Below, in pieces: positions 41,860-49,335 of a stretch of DNA of 49,335 nucleotides. Source of the stretch: Scytonema hofmannii PCC 7110 (GTDB lineage Bacteria; Cyanobacteriota; Cyanobacteriia; Cyanobacteriales; Nostocaceae); NCBI RefSeq assembly GCF_000346485.2, contig NZ_KQ976354.1:5416243-5465577 (forward strand), written 5' to 3'. Position 1 is the stretch's first letter. The number at the start of each line of letters is the position of its first letter. The position numbers and the translations under genes are program-made. Below the pieces are notes generated by a model. It saw only the letters and a program-made list of their open reading frames with translations. It was not told the origin of the DNA and searched no databases.

Positions 41860-44800
41860 ATGACCAATGGCAAAAATTTGTGGATTCCGATAATTGTAGG
41901 CGCTAGCGTTATAGTTCTCAATTTGTTATTTTGGCAGGAGTTAATTCATCAAGAAGACGTACATATAAAGAATAATGTTAAATTAGCAGCAGCAAGCATC
42001 AGCCACGAAATCGAAGTTCAAATCCAAGAACGAACCTTAGGATTAGTTCGTATGGCTAGACGTTGGGAGATTGAGGGTGGAACTGCAAAACCAAAGTGGG
42101 AAGCGGATGCTTTGAACTATTACCGAGACTATACTGGTTTTCAAGCACTTGAATGGGTAGATGAATCAAATTATGTCCGTTGGATTGTTCCTTTAGCCGG
42201 AAATGAGGCAGCACAGAACCTGAATTTAACATCTGAGGAACGTCGCCGAACTGCTTTGGAAAAAGCAAGGGAAAGTCGCAAAGTCACAATGACTCATGTT
42301 GTCAACCTTGCTCAAGGCGGTAAGGGTTTTTTGATGTATGTACCCCTGTTTCCAAAGAAGAATTTTGGTGGTTTTATTATCGGTAGTTTTCGCACTCAAA
42401 CTTTGTTGAATGCTCTTTTAGATAAGAATGTGCGGCAAAAATATGCGATCGCTATTTTTGATGGTAATGATAAAATTTATACAAATCAAGAAAATCTTAG
42501 TCACAAGATTCCTGCTAAATGGCAACACAATACAGAAATTAATCTCAATGGTGTAACTTGGAACCTAAAAGTTTTACCTACACCAGCTACCGCAGTTACA
42601 GAAAGTTCTCCCCTTCCCAACGTTGTACTGGGTGGAGGCTTATCAGTAGCTGTGTTACTTGCGTGGGGAGCATATCTCACCCAACACTCCCGGCGGCAAA
42701 CACAGCGAGTGAAAGCGATAAATCTGGAATTAACTCATGAAATTACTGAACGCCAACAAGCAGAAAAGGTGCTGCAAGAATATACAAGAGAAGTGGAAGA
42801 TTTATACAACAATGCACCTTGTGGCTATCACTCAATAGATAAAGATGGCACTATTGTCCGCATTAACAATACCGAATTGACCTGGTTGGGATATACACGA
42901 GACGAAGTCATAGGGAAAAAGAAATTTGTTGATGTTATTACAGCCTCATGCTTGCCAACATTCCAAAAATCATTTGCACTTTTTCAACAGCAAGGCTGGA
43001 TACGTGACTTGGAATTTCAGATGCTTCGTAAGGATGGTACAGTTCTACCCGTGCTTTTGAGTGCAACCGCCATCAAAGATGCAGCAGGTAACTTCCTCAT
43101 GACGCGGAGTACAGTTTTCGATATTACTGCACGCAAACAAGCGGAAACAGAACTACGCAACCTCAGCACTGCTTTAGAAAGCGCTGTAGAAGGAATTTCC
43201 CAGTTCAATCCCGAAAGACGTTACATCTACGTCAACCAAGCTTATGCCAGCATTGTTGGCTATCAACCCCAGGAAATGCTGGGTATGGAATGGCAACAAA
43301 CCATCCATCCAGAAGACCAAGAAAAGGTCATGACGACATACCAAAAAATGTTAGAAACTGGCAAAGCAGAAGTTGAAGCCAGAGGAGTGCGTCAAGATGA
43401 CTCGGTGTTTGATATGCAAGTCGTTATGGTTAAAGCTTTGGATCGACAGGAGAACTATAAGGGATATTACTGCTTTGTTAAGGATATTAGCCACCGTCGC
43501 GAAATTGAACGGCTCAAAGATGAATTTGTCTCAGTCGTCAGTCATGAATTGAGAACCCCTCTGACCTCGATTCGTGGTTCTTTGGGTTTAGTCGCCAGTG
43601 GTGTACTAAATACCCAACCTGAAAAAGCTCAACGGATGTTGGAAATTGCCGTCAATAACACTGACCGTTTAATTCGGCTGATTAACGATATCCTCGACAT
43701 TGAACGCATCGAATCAGGCAAAGTCGCAATGACCAAACAAATCTGTAATGTGACCAGCTTGATGCACGAATCAGTAGAAGAAATGCGGTCTATGGCAGAC
43801 CAAGCAGAAGTCACACTCTCTGTGTCTCCCATATCAGAAAACCTGTGGGCAGATCCTGACCGAATTGTACAAACTTTCACCAACTTACTCAGCAACGCCA
43901 TTAAATTTTCACCCCCAGGCGGCATTATTTGGTTTAGTGCCAAAATAGAGGGAAGTAGCGAACAATCCACCCCTACTCCCTACTCCCACTCTCCCACTCC
44001 CTCAATTCTCTTCACCATCCGCGACCAAGGGAGAGGGATACCTGCTGACAAAATAGAAACTATTTTTGGACGGTTTCAACAGGTTGATGCTTCTGACTCA
44101 CGTAAAAAAGGTGGCACTGGCTTGGGTCTTGCCATTTGCCGCAGTATTATACAGTGTCATGATGGACGCATTTGGGCAGAAAGTCCTGTAGGAGAGGGCA
44201 GCATTTTCTACATCTTATTACCTTTGTATCGAGAGGAAGAGCCAATAATTCCATCTGTTCCAAATAGCAATGACAGCCCACTAATATTAGTGTGCGATGA
44301 TGACTCCTCAGTTCGGGCTGTCATGCAGGCTATGTTAGAACAACGAGGTTACCAAACGATATGTGCGGCTTCCGGTCAAGAAGCAGTAGATATGGCGATA
44401 AAACAGCAACCGGATGTGATTTTCCTAAACCTCATGATGCCCGGTATGCACGGTTGGGAAACTTTAGGGGTGTTAAAGCAGCAATCACAGACTAAAGATA
44501 TTCCTGCGATCGTTCTTAGCGGTTTAATGCCAGATGCCAGAACCACCCCCCATCCAGATGTCACTGACTGGATTGTGAAACCTCCAGATGAAAGGTTATT
44601 GTTTCAAGCTTTGGAACGAGCACTTGCAAGAGAAAAAAGCCAGAGCCTGAGAGTACTGATTGTAGAAGATGATACAGATTTGGCACAAGTGTTGATTGCT
44701 ACGTTTGAACGCTACGGTGTTGAAACTTACCACGCTAAAACAGGACGAGAAGCCCTGCGTTTAAGCCAGCGTATTCTCCCCGATTTACTGGTATTAGATC

Positions 44801-45066
44801 TAGCACTACCAGAGGTAGATGGCTTTGCTGTGGTAGACTGGCTGCGACACCACAGGCGTTTGTGCTTGGTTCCTTTGGTTGTTTACTGTGCTAAAGACCT
44901 AGATAATTGTGACCGAGAACGATTAAAACTGGGACAAACTCTATTTTTTACTAAAGGACGCGTCACACCAGAGGAATTTGAAGAACATGTCATGACTTTA
45001 TTAAATCGAATTATTCCAGCAATTAAGGGGGATAGCAGTGACAGCGAAACGGATTCTGATTATTGA
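41860..45066 (+). CDS. CHASE-domain hybrid sensor histidine kinase
   Basis: 1068 residues. TM1 about 6-24, periplasmic CHASE domain about 40-235, TM2 about 252-270, PAS 307-420, PAS 430-545, HisKA with phospho-His near 562 (SVVSHELRTPLTS), then HATPase (IRDQGRGIP, GGTGLGLAI). Two receivers follow: the first (about 806-920) has Asn857 where the phospho-Asp should be (VIFLNLMMPG); the second (about 930-1045) keeps it (LLVLDLALPEVDG). A short STRR-encoded stretch (STPTPYSHSPTP) sits inside the ATPase domain at about 702-715. CHASE binds small extracellular ligands; ligand unknown. Overlaps the next regulator by 29 nt. Confidence 0.93.
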   Translation: MTNGKNLWIPIIVGASVIVLNLLFWQELIHQEDVHIKNNVKLAAASISHEIEVQIQERTLGLVRMARRWEIEGGTAKPKWEADALNYYRDYTGFQALEWVDESNYVRWIVPLAGNEAAQNLNLTSEERRRTALEKARESRKVTMTHVVNLAQGGKGFLMYVPLFPKKNFGGFIIGSFRTQTLLNALLDKNVRQKYAIAIFDGNDKIYTNQENLSHKIPAKWQHNTEINLNGVTWNLKVLPTPATAVTESSPLPNVVLGGGLSVAVLLAWGAYLTQHSRRQTQRVKAINLELTHEITERQQAEKVLQEYTREVEDLYNNAPCGYHSIDKDGTIVRINNTELTWLGYTRDEVIGKKKFVDVITASCLPTFQKSFALFQQQGWIRDLEFQMLRKDGTVLPVLLSATAIKDAAGNFLMTRSTVFDITARKQAETELRNLSTALESAVEGISQFNPERRYIYVNQAYASIVGYQPQEMLGMEWQQTIHPEDQEKVMTTYQKMLETGKAEVEARGVRQDDSVFDMQVVMVKALDRQENYKGYYCFVKDISHRREIERLKDEFVSVVSHELRTPLTSIRGSLGLVASGVLNTQPEKAQRMLEIAVNNTDRLIRLINDILDIERIESGKVAMTKQICNVTSLMHESVEEMRSMADQAEVTLSVSPISENLWADPDRIVQTFTNLLSNAIKFSPPGGIIWFSAKIEGSSEQSTPTPYSHSPTPSILFTIRDQGRGIPADKIETIFGRFQQVDASDSRKKGGTGLGLAICRSIIQCHDGRIWAESPVGEGSIFYILLPLYREEEPIIPSVPNSNDSPLILVCDDDSSVRAVMQAMLEQRGYQTICAASGQEAVDMAIKQQPDVIFLNLMMPGMHGWETLGVLKQQSQTKDIPAIVLSGLMPDARTTPHPDVTDWIVKPPDERLLFQALERALAREKSQSLRVLIVEDDTDLAQVLIATFERYGVETYHAKTGREALRLSQRILPDLLVLDLALPEVDGFAVVDWLRHHRRLCLVPLVVYCAKDLDNCDRERLKLGQTLFFTKGRVTPEEFEEHVMTLLNRIIPAIKGDSSDSETDSDY
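43971..44003 (+). repeat. STRR inside the histidine kinase ATPase domain
   Basis: CCCTACTCCCTACTCCCACT-type heptamers inserted in frame between two strands of the ATP-binding domain. Confidence 0.85.
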
Positions 45067-45415
45067 TGATGAAGAAGATATTAGGGAAGTTGCCCAACTC
45101 ACCTTAGAATCAGTAGGGGATTGGGAAGTTTTTACAGCTGAATCAGGTATGAAAGGGCTGCAGTTAGCTGAAGCTGAAAAACCAGATGCTATTCTCTTGG
45201 ATGTCATGATGCCGGATATGGACGGAATAGCGACTTTTCAGAAACTGCAGGCGAATCCCGCGACGCAGGACATTCCCGTAATTCTACTGACAGCCAAAGT
45301 GCAATCGTCTGACCAGCGACGATTCGCAGAACTTGGTGTTAAAGGGCTAATTGCCAAACCTTTCAATCCCATGATGTTAAACGACCAACTGACAGAGGTT
45401 CTGGGTTGGTGTTAG
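45038..45415 (+). CDS. Single-domain response regulator
   Basis: 125 residues, CheY-like, from a GTG start at 45038 with AAGGGGG upstream. Phospho-Asp is in AILLDVMMPDMDG, the acidic pair in ILIIDDEEDI, the conserved Thr in ILLTAKV and Lys in LIAKPFNP. It overlaps the kinase gene by 29 nt, so it is translationally coupled. It is a probable phosphate acceptor or shuttle between the hybrid kinase and the Hpt domain of the regulator at 39276-41702. Confidence 0.93.
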   Translation: MTAKRILIIDDEEDIREVAQLTLESVGDWEVFTAESGMKGLQLAEAEKPDAILLDVMMPDMDGIATFQKLQANPATQDIPVILLTAKVQSSDQRRFAELGVKGLIAKPFNPMMLNDQLTEVLGWC

Positions 45416-45515
45416 ATGTTGCAAAAATTTTTCCCTCTCCACAGGTTCTTCATTTTTAGACTCTAACTTAAATATCAGGTGACCTCGGTTTGGAAATGGA
45501 GACTGCAATGAATCA

Positions 45516-45578
45516 CTAACCAGTGACCAGTGACCAGTGACCAGTGGCTACTCACCACTAACCACTAACCACTAACCA
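45516..45578. repeat. Heptamer STRR arrays
   Basis: TGACCAG units followed by ACTAACC units in the spacer before the 145-residue gene. Confidence 0.95.
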
Positions 45579-45652
45579 AATAACTTTGTTAGTTATTCAT
45601 TTGCAGTTTTTATTTTTAATAAAAACAATTAACTTTAAAAAAGGATATTGTA

Positions 45653-46090
45653 ATGTACGAGCAAGACTTTGAGAGGGAATATCAAGAATTTAACGCTGCT
45701 ATCAATTTGTTCGTCAATATCTTAAAGTTTAAAGACAGAGACCTAGTAGAAACCTGCGAACAAGTTCTGATGAATCTCATGGGTTCTAAGTATACACAGA
45801 ATATCATGAATGCAGCTCTATTTCAACTAGCAGGAACTGCTCCTGATACTTGTCAGTGGATTTGGCAAAACTTTCCTTACCTTGATGCTTGTATTACTTT
45901 AAAAGAGTATGTTGTCATGCTCGCCGTGCAAAAATTAATTAGTCAAGGTTTTGTTTTAGGTCAAGATTTTAGTACTACGGCTGACGGTGAACTTTTAGTT
46001 AATCAAAATGCACGTGCTGTCTTAATGCAAAGTATTTCTGATGCTGACCGTGTTTTTGTGACAGAAATTTTAGATGCCGCTAACCAGTGA
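45653..46090 (+). CDS. Uncharacterised cyanobacterial protein
   Basis: 145 residues, helical, no membrane segment (FNAAINLFVNILKFKDRDLV, then VMNLMGS-like helices and a short beta-hairpin DFSTTADGELLVNQNAR). I do not recognise a named family. It lies upstream of the Mo-nitrogenase-family gene on the same strand, separated by 103 bp of tandem repeats. Its last codons (AAC CAG TGA) come from the STRR, so the native C-terminus may have been longer or different. Confidence 0.6.
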   Translation: MYEQDFEREYQEFNAAINLFVNILKFKDRDLVETCEQVLMNLMGSKYTQNIMNAALFQLAGTAPDTCQWIWQNFPYLDACITLKEYVVMLAVQKLISQGFVLGQDFSTTADGELLVNQNARAVLMQSISDADRVFVTEILDAANQ

Positions 46091-46189
46091 CCAGTGACCA
46101 GTGACCAGTGACCAGTGACCAGTGACGACTATCTACTAACAACTAACAATTAACAACTAACAACTAACAACTAACAACTAACAACTAAC
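46081..46189. repeat. STRR arrays TGACCAG and AACTAAC
   Basis: 46081-46128 holds about six TGACCAG units and 46134-46189 about eight AACTAAC units. They end 5 bp before the ATG at 46194, leaving no ordinary ribosome-binding site. Confidence 0.95.
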
Positions 46190-46193
46190 TATT

Positions 46194-46481
46194 ATGCTAC
46201 TACAAAATTCACGTCATTTCGTTTTTAATCCTATTCAAGCAATACGCCAGTGGCTTGACTCCATAGAAATTAACGATTATAAAGTTGCTCAACAGCTTTG
46301 TAAAACAATTCCAGCCCAGTGTCCGTTTGAACGCAAATTTAAACTCTTTAATCGCACCATCTTATATATTCCACCTCTGTGTAAGCTAAATCCTTTCTAC
46401 GAACAATTAGTGATGCTTCGCTTGAAGTCTTTAGTTTATCTTGCAGATGTTTGTGGAGAAGATGTTACCGTCTATTGTTAA
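46194..46481 (+). CDS. Mo-dependent nitrogenase family protein (Mo-nitro_C)
   Basis: 95 residues matching the Mo-dependent nitrogenase C-terminal family (PIQAIRQWLDSIEINDYKVA, IPAQCPFERKFKLF, IPPLCKLNPFYEQLV). The family is common in diazotrophic cyanobacteria but its biochemical role is unknown, and it is not itself a nitrogenase subunit. No nif genes are in the window. The upstream sequence is pure AACTAAC repeats. Confidence 0.85.
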   Translation: MLLQNSRHFVFNPIQAIRQWLDSIEINDYKVAQQLCKTIPAQCPFERKFKLFNRTILYIPPLCKLNPFYEQLVMLRLKSLVYLADVCGEDVTVYC

Positions 46482-46505
46482 CTGGTCACTGGTCACTGGT
46501 CACTG
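46479..46505. repeat. Heptamer STRR between convergent genes
   Basis: ACTGGTC units; on the minus strand the array provides the TGA stop (46502-46500) of the GH13 gene. Confidence 0.95.
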
Positions 46506-48167
46506 TACTAAGACTTTTGCTTGATATGCCTCAAGGTTGAGTATGATGCGATCGTCACTAGCTTCGAGATCGTAACCTTCTATCCACTCATGCCATTTGC
46601 CAGCACAGGGAAAGTTAGAAACGCGATATTCATCATAATTTTGCTCGGAGAAATTCGCAACGACAACAACGCGGTTCCCCTGTTCGTTCCAACGAACATA
46701 TGCCAAAATTTTAGCCTCGAAATTTTCATGGAAAAATTCTATATTGTCGTTCTGCAAAGCAGAATTTTGTTTGCGTAAGGCAATAAGTTTTTTATAGTGC
46801 TCAAATAAATCTCGGTTTTGGTCTTTCTCTAGCAACGGCCATGCTATCTTTTTAGGCTGAGTGACGTTTTTACTTTTGCGCTTGTGTTCTCCAAACTCTT
46901 CACCCATCCACAGCATAGGAATACCCATTGCTGTCATAAGTAGTACGGCTGCTAACTTGGTTCTTTTAAATGCATCTTCATCAAAGATACCACGATCGCC
47001 TAATTCTCTCAATAAGTATTCGCGATCGTGAGTTGCCAAATAATTTATAACGTTTGTTGTTGCTGCATAACCCTGTCGCCTGGGGTCTAAAACTTCCTTT
47101 AGTTTTTCTGGTTCAAACATTTCTCCACTAATATGTGGTAGAACAAAATAGCGAAAACTTTCATGCCAGCAAGAATCTAAGGGTCCTTCTGGAGTTGTGA
47201 TTTTGCTGGTGTCGGGAATGTGTTCGGCTATATTGAAAATCGGTTTGGATGCAGTGTTATTTTTGGATTTTTGCGCTAGCCAAGTTAAAAACTCATCGTT
47301 AGCCAATTGTCGCACCGCATCAAAACGAATTCCATCAATGTGATATTCTTGAACCCAAAATCTTACGATATCTCCAACGTACTTCCAGGCGGGCTTAACG
47401 TCTAACTTTTCATCGTAGTTGTTGTAGTTAAACTCCGGTCCCCAGTAATTAGCAGGGTCTTCCGGATAATGCATATGTTCGTAGTACCAATAATTTCGGT
47501 CAATCAGCAAGAGAGGGCATTCTTCATCGGTATGGTTGTAAATTCCATCCATGAAAATGCGAATTCCTCTGCTATGGCATTCGTCAATAAAGCGCTTTAA
47601 ATCTTCTGTTGAACCATAACTAGATTCTGTAGCAAAGTAATGGCGGACTTTATATCCCCAGCTGTAGTCACCAGGATATTCATTAACTGGCATTAATTCG
47701 ATCGCATTTATTCCCAATTCGCTGAGATAATCTAACTTTTCGATAGCATCTACATATCTTCCACGCTTGTATGGATCAACTTCGCCGCCAGTGAAATCCG
47801 CAACGTGCATTTCGTATATAACTAATTCATGATTGTTAGGTAATGGTGTGCGATCGTGCTGCCAAACATAGGTATCAACAATCTTTTTTCCATCTTTGAT
47901 GCGTACTATAGCAACTTTTCTCTCTTCATCAACATCTGTTGCATAGGGATCGATAACATCTATCCATCGATCTGGCTCAAATTGGGGGCTTTTTGTTTGT
48001 ATGCGAAATTTATACTGATACACTCCATCTTCAAGTTCTACTTGCGTGCGAAAATAACCATCCTCACACTTATCCATTGGTATCTCTTTCCAGTCTGAGA
48101 AAGAGGCAATAAGAGCAGTACTTTTATTGCGGGGAGCAAATAAATCAAATTCAATTAAACTTGTCAT
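46500..48167 (-). CDS. GH13 alpha-glucan enzyme with CBM48-like N-terminus
   Basis: 555 residues from ATG 48167 (MTSLIEFDLFAPRNKSTALI); a TTG at 48230 would add 21 residues read from repeat-like DNA. The N-terminal 100 residues resemble a CBM48/E-set domain (FSDWKEIPMDKCEDGYF). GH13 regions: GINAIELMPVNEY, FMDGIYNHT, GIRFDAVRQL (nucleophile Asp), FNIAEHIPD (acid/base Glu) and YLATHDREYL (third Asp). The layout is like branching or debranching enzymes (GlgB/TreZ-like) or an amylase; I cannot decide which. Acts on glycogen-type glucans in the cytoplasm. The cyanophycinase gene lies 109 bp upstream. Confidence 0.87.
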   Translation of the reverse strand: MTSLIEFDLFAPRNKSTALIASFSDWKEIPMDKCEDGYFRTQVELEDGVYQYKFRIQTKSPQFEPDRWIDVIDPYATDVDEERKVAIVRIKDGKKIVDTYVWQHDRTPLPNNHELVIYEMHVADFTGGEVDPYKRGRYVDAIEKLDYLSELGINAIELMPVNEYPGDYSWGYKVRHYFATESSYGSTEDLKRFIDECHSRGIRIFMDGIYNHTDEECPLLLIDRNYWYYEHMHYPEDPANYWGPEFNYNNYDEKLDVKPAWKYVGDIVRFWVQEYHIDGIRFDAVRQLANDEFLTWLAQKSKNNTASKPIFNIAEHIPDTSKITTPEGPLDSCWHESFRYFVLPHISGEMFEPEKLKEVLDPRRQGYAATTNVINYLATHDREYLLRELGDRGIFDEDAFKRTKLAAVLLMTAMGIPMLWMGEEFGEHKRKSKNVTQPKKIAWPLLEKDQNRDLFEHYKKLIALRKQNSALQNDNIEFFHENFEAKILAYVRWNEQGNRVVVVANFSEQNYDEYRVSNFPCAGKWHEWIEGYDLEASDDRIILNLEAYQAKVLVQ

Positions 48168-48276
48168 TTTTGGGGATCGGGGAATGGGCATTGGGTAAGG
48201 GGTCATGGGCTGGTAACTGTAAATAGACAAGGTAGAATCTTCTTCCTTGTCCTCCTTGTCTCCCTATTCCCTATTT

Positions 48277-49131
48277 CTATGCAGCTGGTGTAACAATTGG
48301 CGTCAAGGTATTTGCCGTAGTATAACTATCCAAGATAGGCTTGCGAGTTTTTAAGTCAAATTTGTAACCGTGTGGCAGAATATGAAGTCGTGCTCCGCAA
48401 ATGGCTAAGGGTTCATCCTTTAAAATGTCATCAACATTGCTGTGCATGACTGATGAGTCATCAACAACTGTAATACAACCTTCTCCAACTACTTCAAATT
48501 GGTTATCGGTCACTATCATGGCTGTATTCTCGTCAATACCAAATCCCAAGACAGCAGGCTGCTGTGCTAAAGCAGCAATTAAGCGTCCTAACCGCCCGCG
48601 TTGTGAGAAGTGCTGGTCTATAACTACTCCTGGTAAAAAACCCATACCAGGACCCATATCTACAATATTCATCCGAGGATTTGTTTCTGAGTCACCCTCT
48701 ACAATCATCACGTCAGGCATAACCGCAGCACCCGCACTTGTTCCCCCTACGACTATTCCTTCAGAGTAACGATTGTGGATAGCTTGATCGAGATCGGTAT
48801 CTTTCAGAACACTTGTGATCCGAGCTTGGTCTCCTCCTGTAAAAAATATACCAGTAGCTTTATTAACTGCTTCTAATGCTGTAGATGAAGACGCATCATT
48901 GCGAGTTTCAGTGTCAAGTATACGAACATTCTCAGCTCCAAGGCGTTCAAAGACTCTAATATAATTTTCTCCAACTTCTCTTGGCAGCTCTGTCGCTGCC
49001 GTCATAATAACAATCCTGGCTTTTGTACCTCCTGCACGGCGAACAAACTCTCGAAGAATTTGACAGTCGGCTTCTTTGTCTTCCGCACCTCCAATAATGA
49101 CCAACTGTCGTTTGATTTCACTAGCTACCAT
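48277..49131 (-). CDS. cphB: Cyanophycinase
   Basis: 284 residues, family S51. It cleaves the storage polymer cyanophycin to beta-Asp-Arg dipeptides. Nucleophile Ser132 lies in GGTSAGAAV, near FFTGGDQARITSVL, and DQHFSQRGRLGRL and GFGIDENTA are conserved. A GAGGTGG ribosome-binding site precedes the ATG. In many cyanobacteria cphA (cyanophycin synthetase) follows cphB; here the next gene is a GH13 enzyme, so cphA must be elsewhere, perhaps beyond the window. Confidence 0.95.
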   Translation of the reverse strand: MVASEIKRQLVIIGGAEDKEADCQILREFVRRAGGTKARIVIMTAATELPREVGENYIRVFERLGAENVRILDTETRNDASSSTALEAVNKATGIFFTGGDQARITSVLKDTDLDQAIHNRYSEGIVVGGTSAGAAVMPDVMIVEGDSETNPRMNIVDMGPGMGFLPGVVIDQHFSQRGRLGRLIAALAQQPAVLGFGIDENTAMIVTDNQFEVVGEGCITVVDDSSVMHSNVDDILKDEPLAICGARLHILPHGYKFDLKTRKPILDSYTTANTLTPIVTPAA

Positions 49132-49306
49132 ATAGCCACCTCATAAAAGTTATTATTTCTAATAAAACATGGCTATCAATAGCAGGAAAACACCCATTTG
49201 GTAGATTAAAATACAGAAAATAAATCTTTACTATAGTAGACGCCAAAAAATTAACTTTGTAAATATTTTAGATAAGTAAATATAATATTTGTTGAGTGAA
49301 AACCTC

Positions 49307-49335
49307 TAAGGGACTTCCAAATAAAAAAATATCCC
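49307..49335. mobile_element. MITE-like element, partial at the window end
   Basis: TAAGGGACTTCCAA followed by an A-rich stretch matches the left end of the element at 23871-24000. The rest lies beyond the window. Confidence 0.7.

Noticed and set aside
46194-46481. Nitrogenase structural gene
   Set aside because: The family name includes nitrogenase, but the protein is a 95-aa accessory-type protein without cofactor ligands of NifDK.
48168-48230. N-terminal extension of the GH13 enzyme
   Set aside because: It needs a TTG start and reads repeat-like CCCATTCCCC DNA as a proline-rich peptide.

Overview
The window looks like chromosomal DNA of a filamentous, probably heterocyst-forming cyanobacterium (Nostocales-like). 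The evidence is the density of HIP1 octamers (GCGATCGC, e.g. 1177-1184), abundant heptameric short tandem repeats (STRRs), and cyanobacterium-typical genes: PAM68, DUF1517, arogenate-type TyrA, cyanophycinase, an Mo-dependent-nitrogenase-family protein, CHAT, CHASE and CHASE2 proteins, and multi-REC/GGDEF regulators. No rRNA, complete tRNA or CRISPR array is visible.

Layout. 1-4.85 kb is a defence/selfish-looking block. A tandem duplication (offset about 2.6 kb) carries an Rpn-type PD-(D/E)XK nuclease gene plus a small partner gene; a CHAT caspase-like gene lies between the copies and a third, different Rpn-type gene follows. 5.1-10.6 kb is a tightly overlapping four-gene minus-strand operon: P-loop-defective STAND-like protein, MoxR AAA+ ATPase, membrane vWA protein, and a CHASE2 sensor with an N-terminal cytoplasmic domain. 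It resembles the MoxR-vWA 'ternary' NTP-dependent conflict systems. The STAND-like protein shares an N-terminal helical module with the CHAT protein at 1.5 kb, which suggests a recruitable death effector. 10.9-14.9 kb holds an uncharacterised coiled-coil protein, a DUF6887 gene inside a duplicated promoter-like sequence, an SDR and a solitary C5 cytosine DNA methyltransferase.

14.9-25.8 kb is mostly housekeeping: rtcA-leuD with leuC upstream, a methyltransferase, an FAD oxidoreductase, an IS982-like remnant, an MNT/HEPN toxin-antitoxin pair, aminopeptidase P and an SGNH hydrolase. 25.9-27 kb has a secreted DUF2141 protein and an orphan double-glycine peptide precursor. 27.3-32.2 kb is a second minus-strand gene set: DUF815 AAA+ ATPase, a membrane-anchored coiled coil with a TerB_C-like end, a BrxD/DUF2791-like ATPase and a methyltransferase. 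It may be a compact Ter/BREX-related system.

32.2-39 kb holds TMEM14, tyrA, a pentapeptide-repeat protein, DUF1517, a lipoprotein, DAHP synthase, PAM68 and rpsO. 39.2-45.4 kb is a phosphorelay cluster: REC-wHTH-Hpt-REC-REC-GGDEF regulator, CHASE hybrid kinase and single-REC regulator, with several degenerate catalytic residues. The end has two small proteins (one Mo-nitrogenase-family), a GH13 glucan enzyme and cyanophycinase.

One theme runs through the window: repeats invade genes. STRRs supply stop codons and C-terminal residues for at least five genes and in-frame linkers in two signalling proteins. Another repeat sits inside rtcA, and MITE-like hairpin elements occur at 10.6, 23.9, 32.7 and 49.3 kb. 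Assignments rest on motif recognition by eye; no database search was run.
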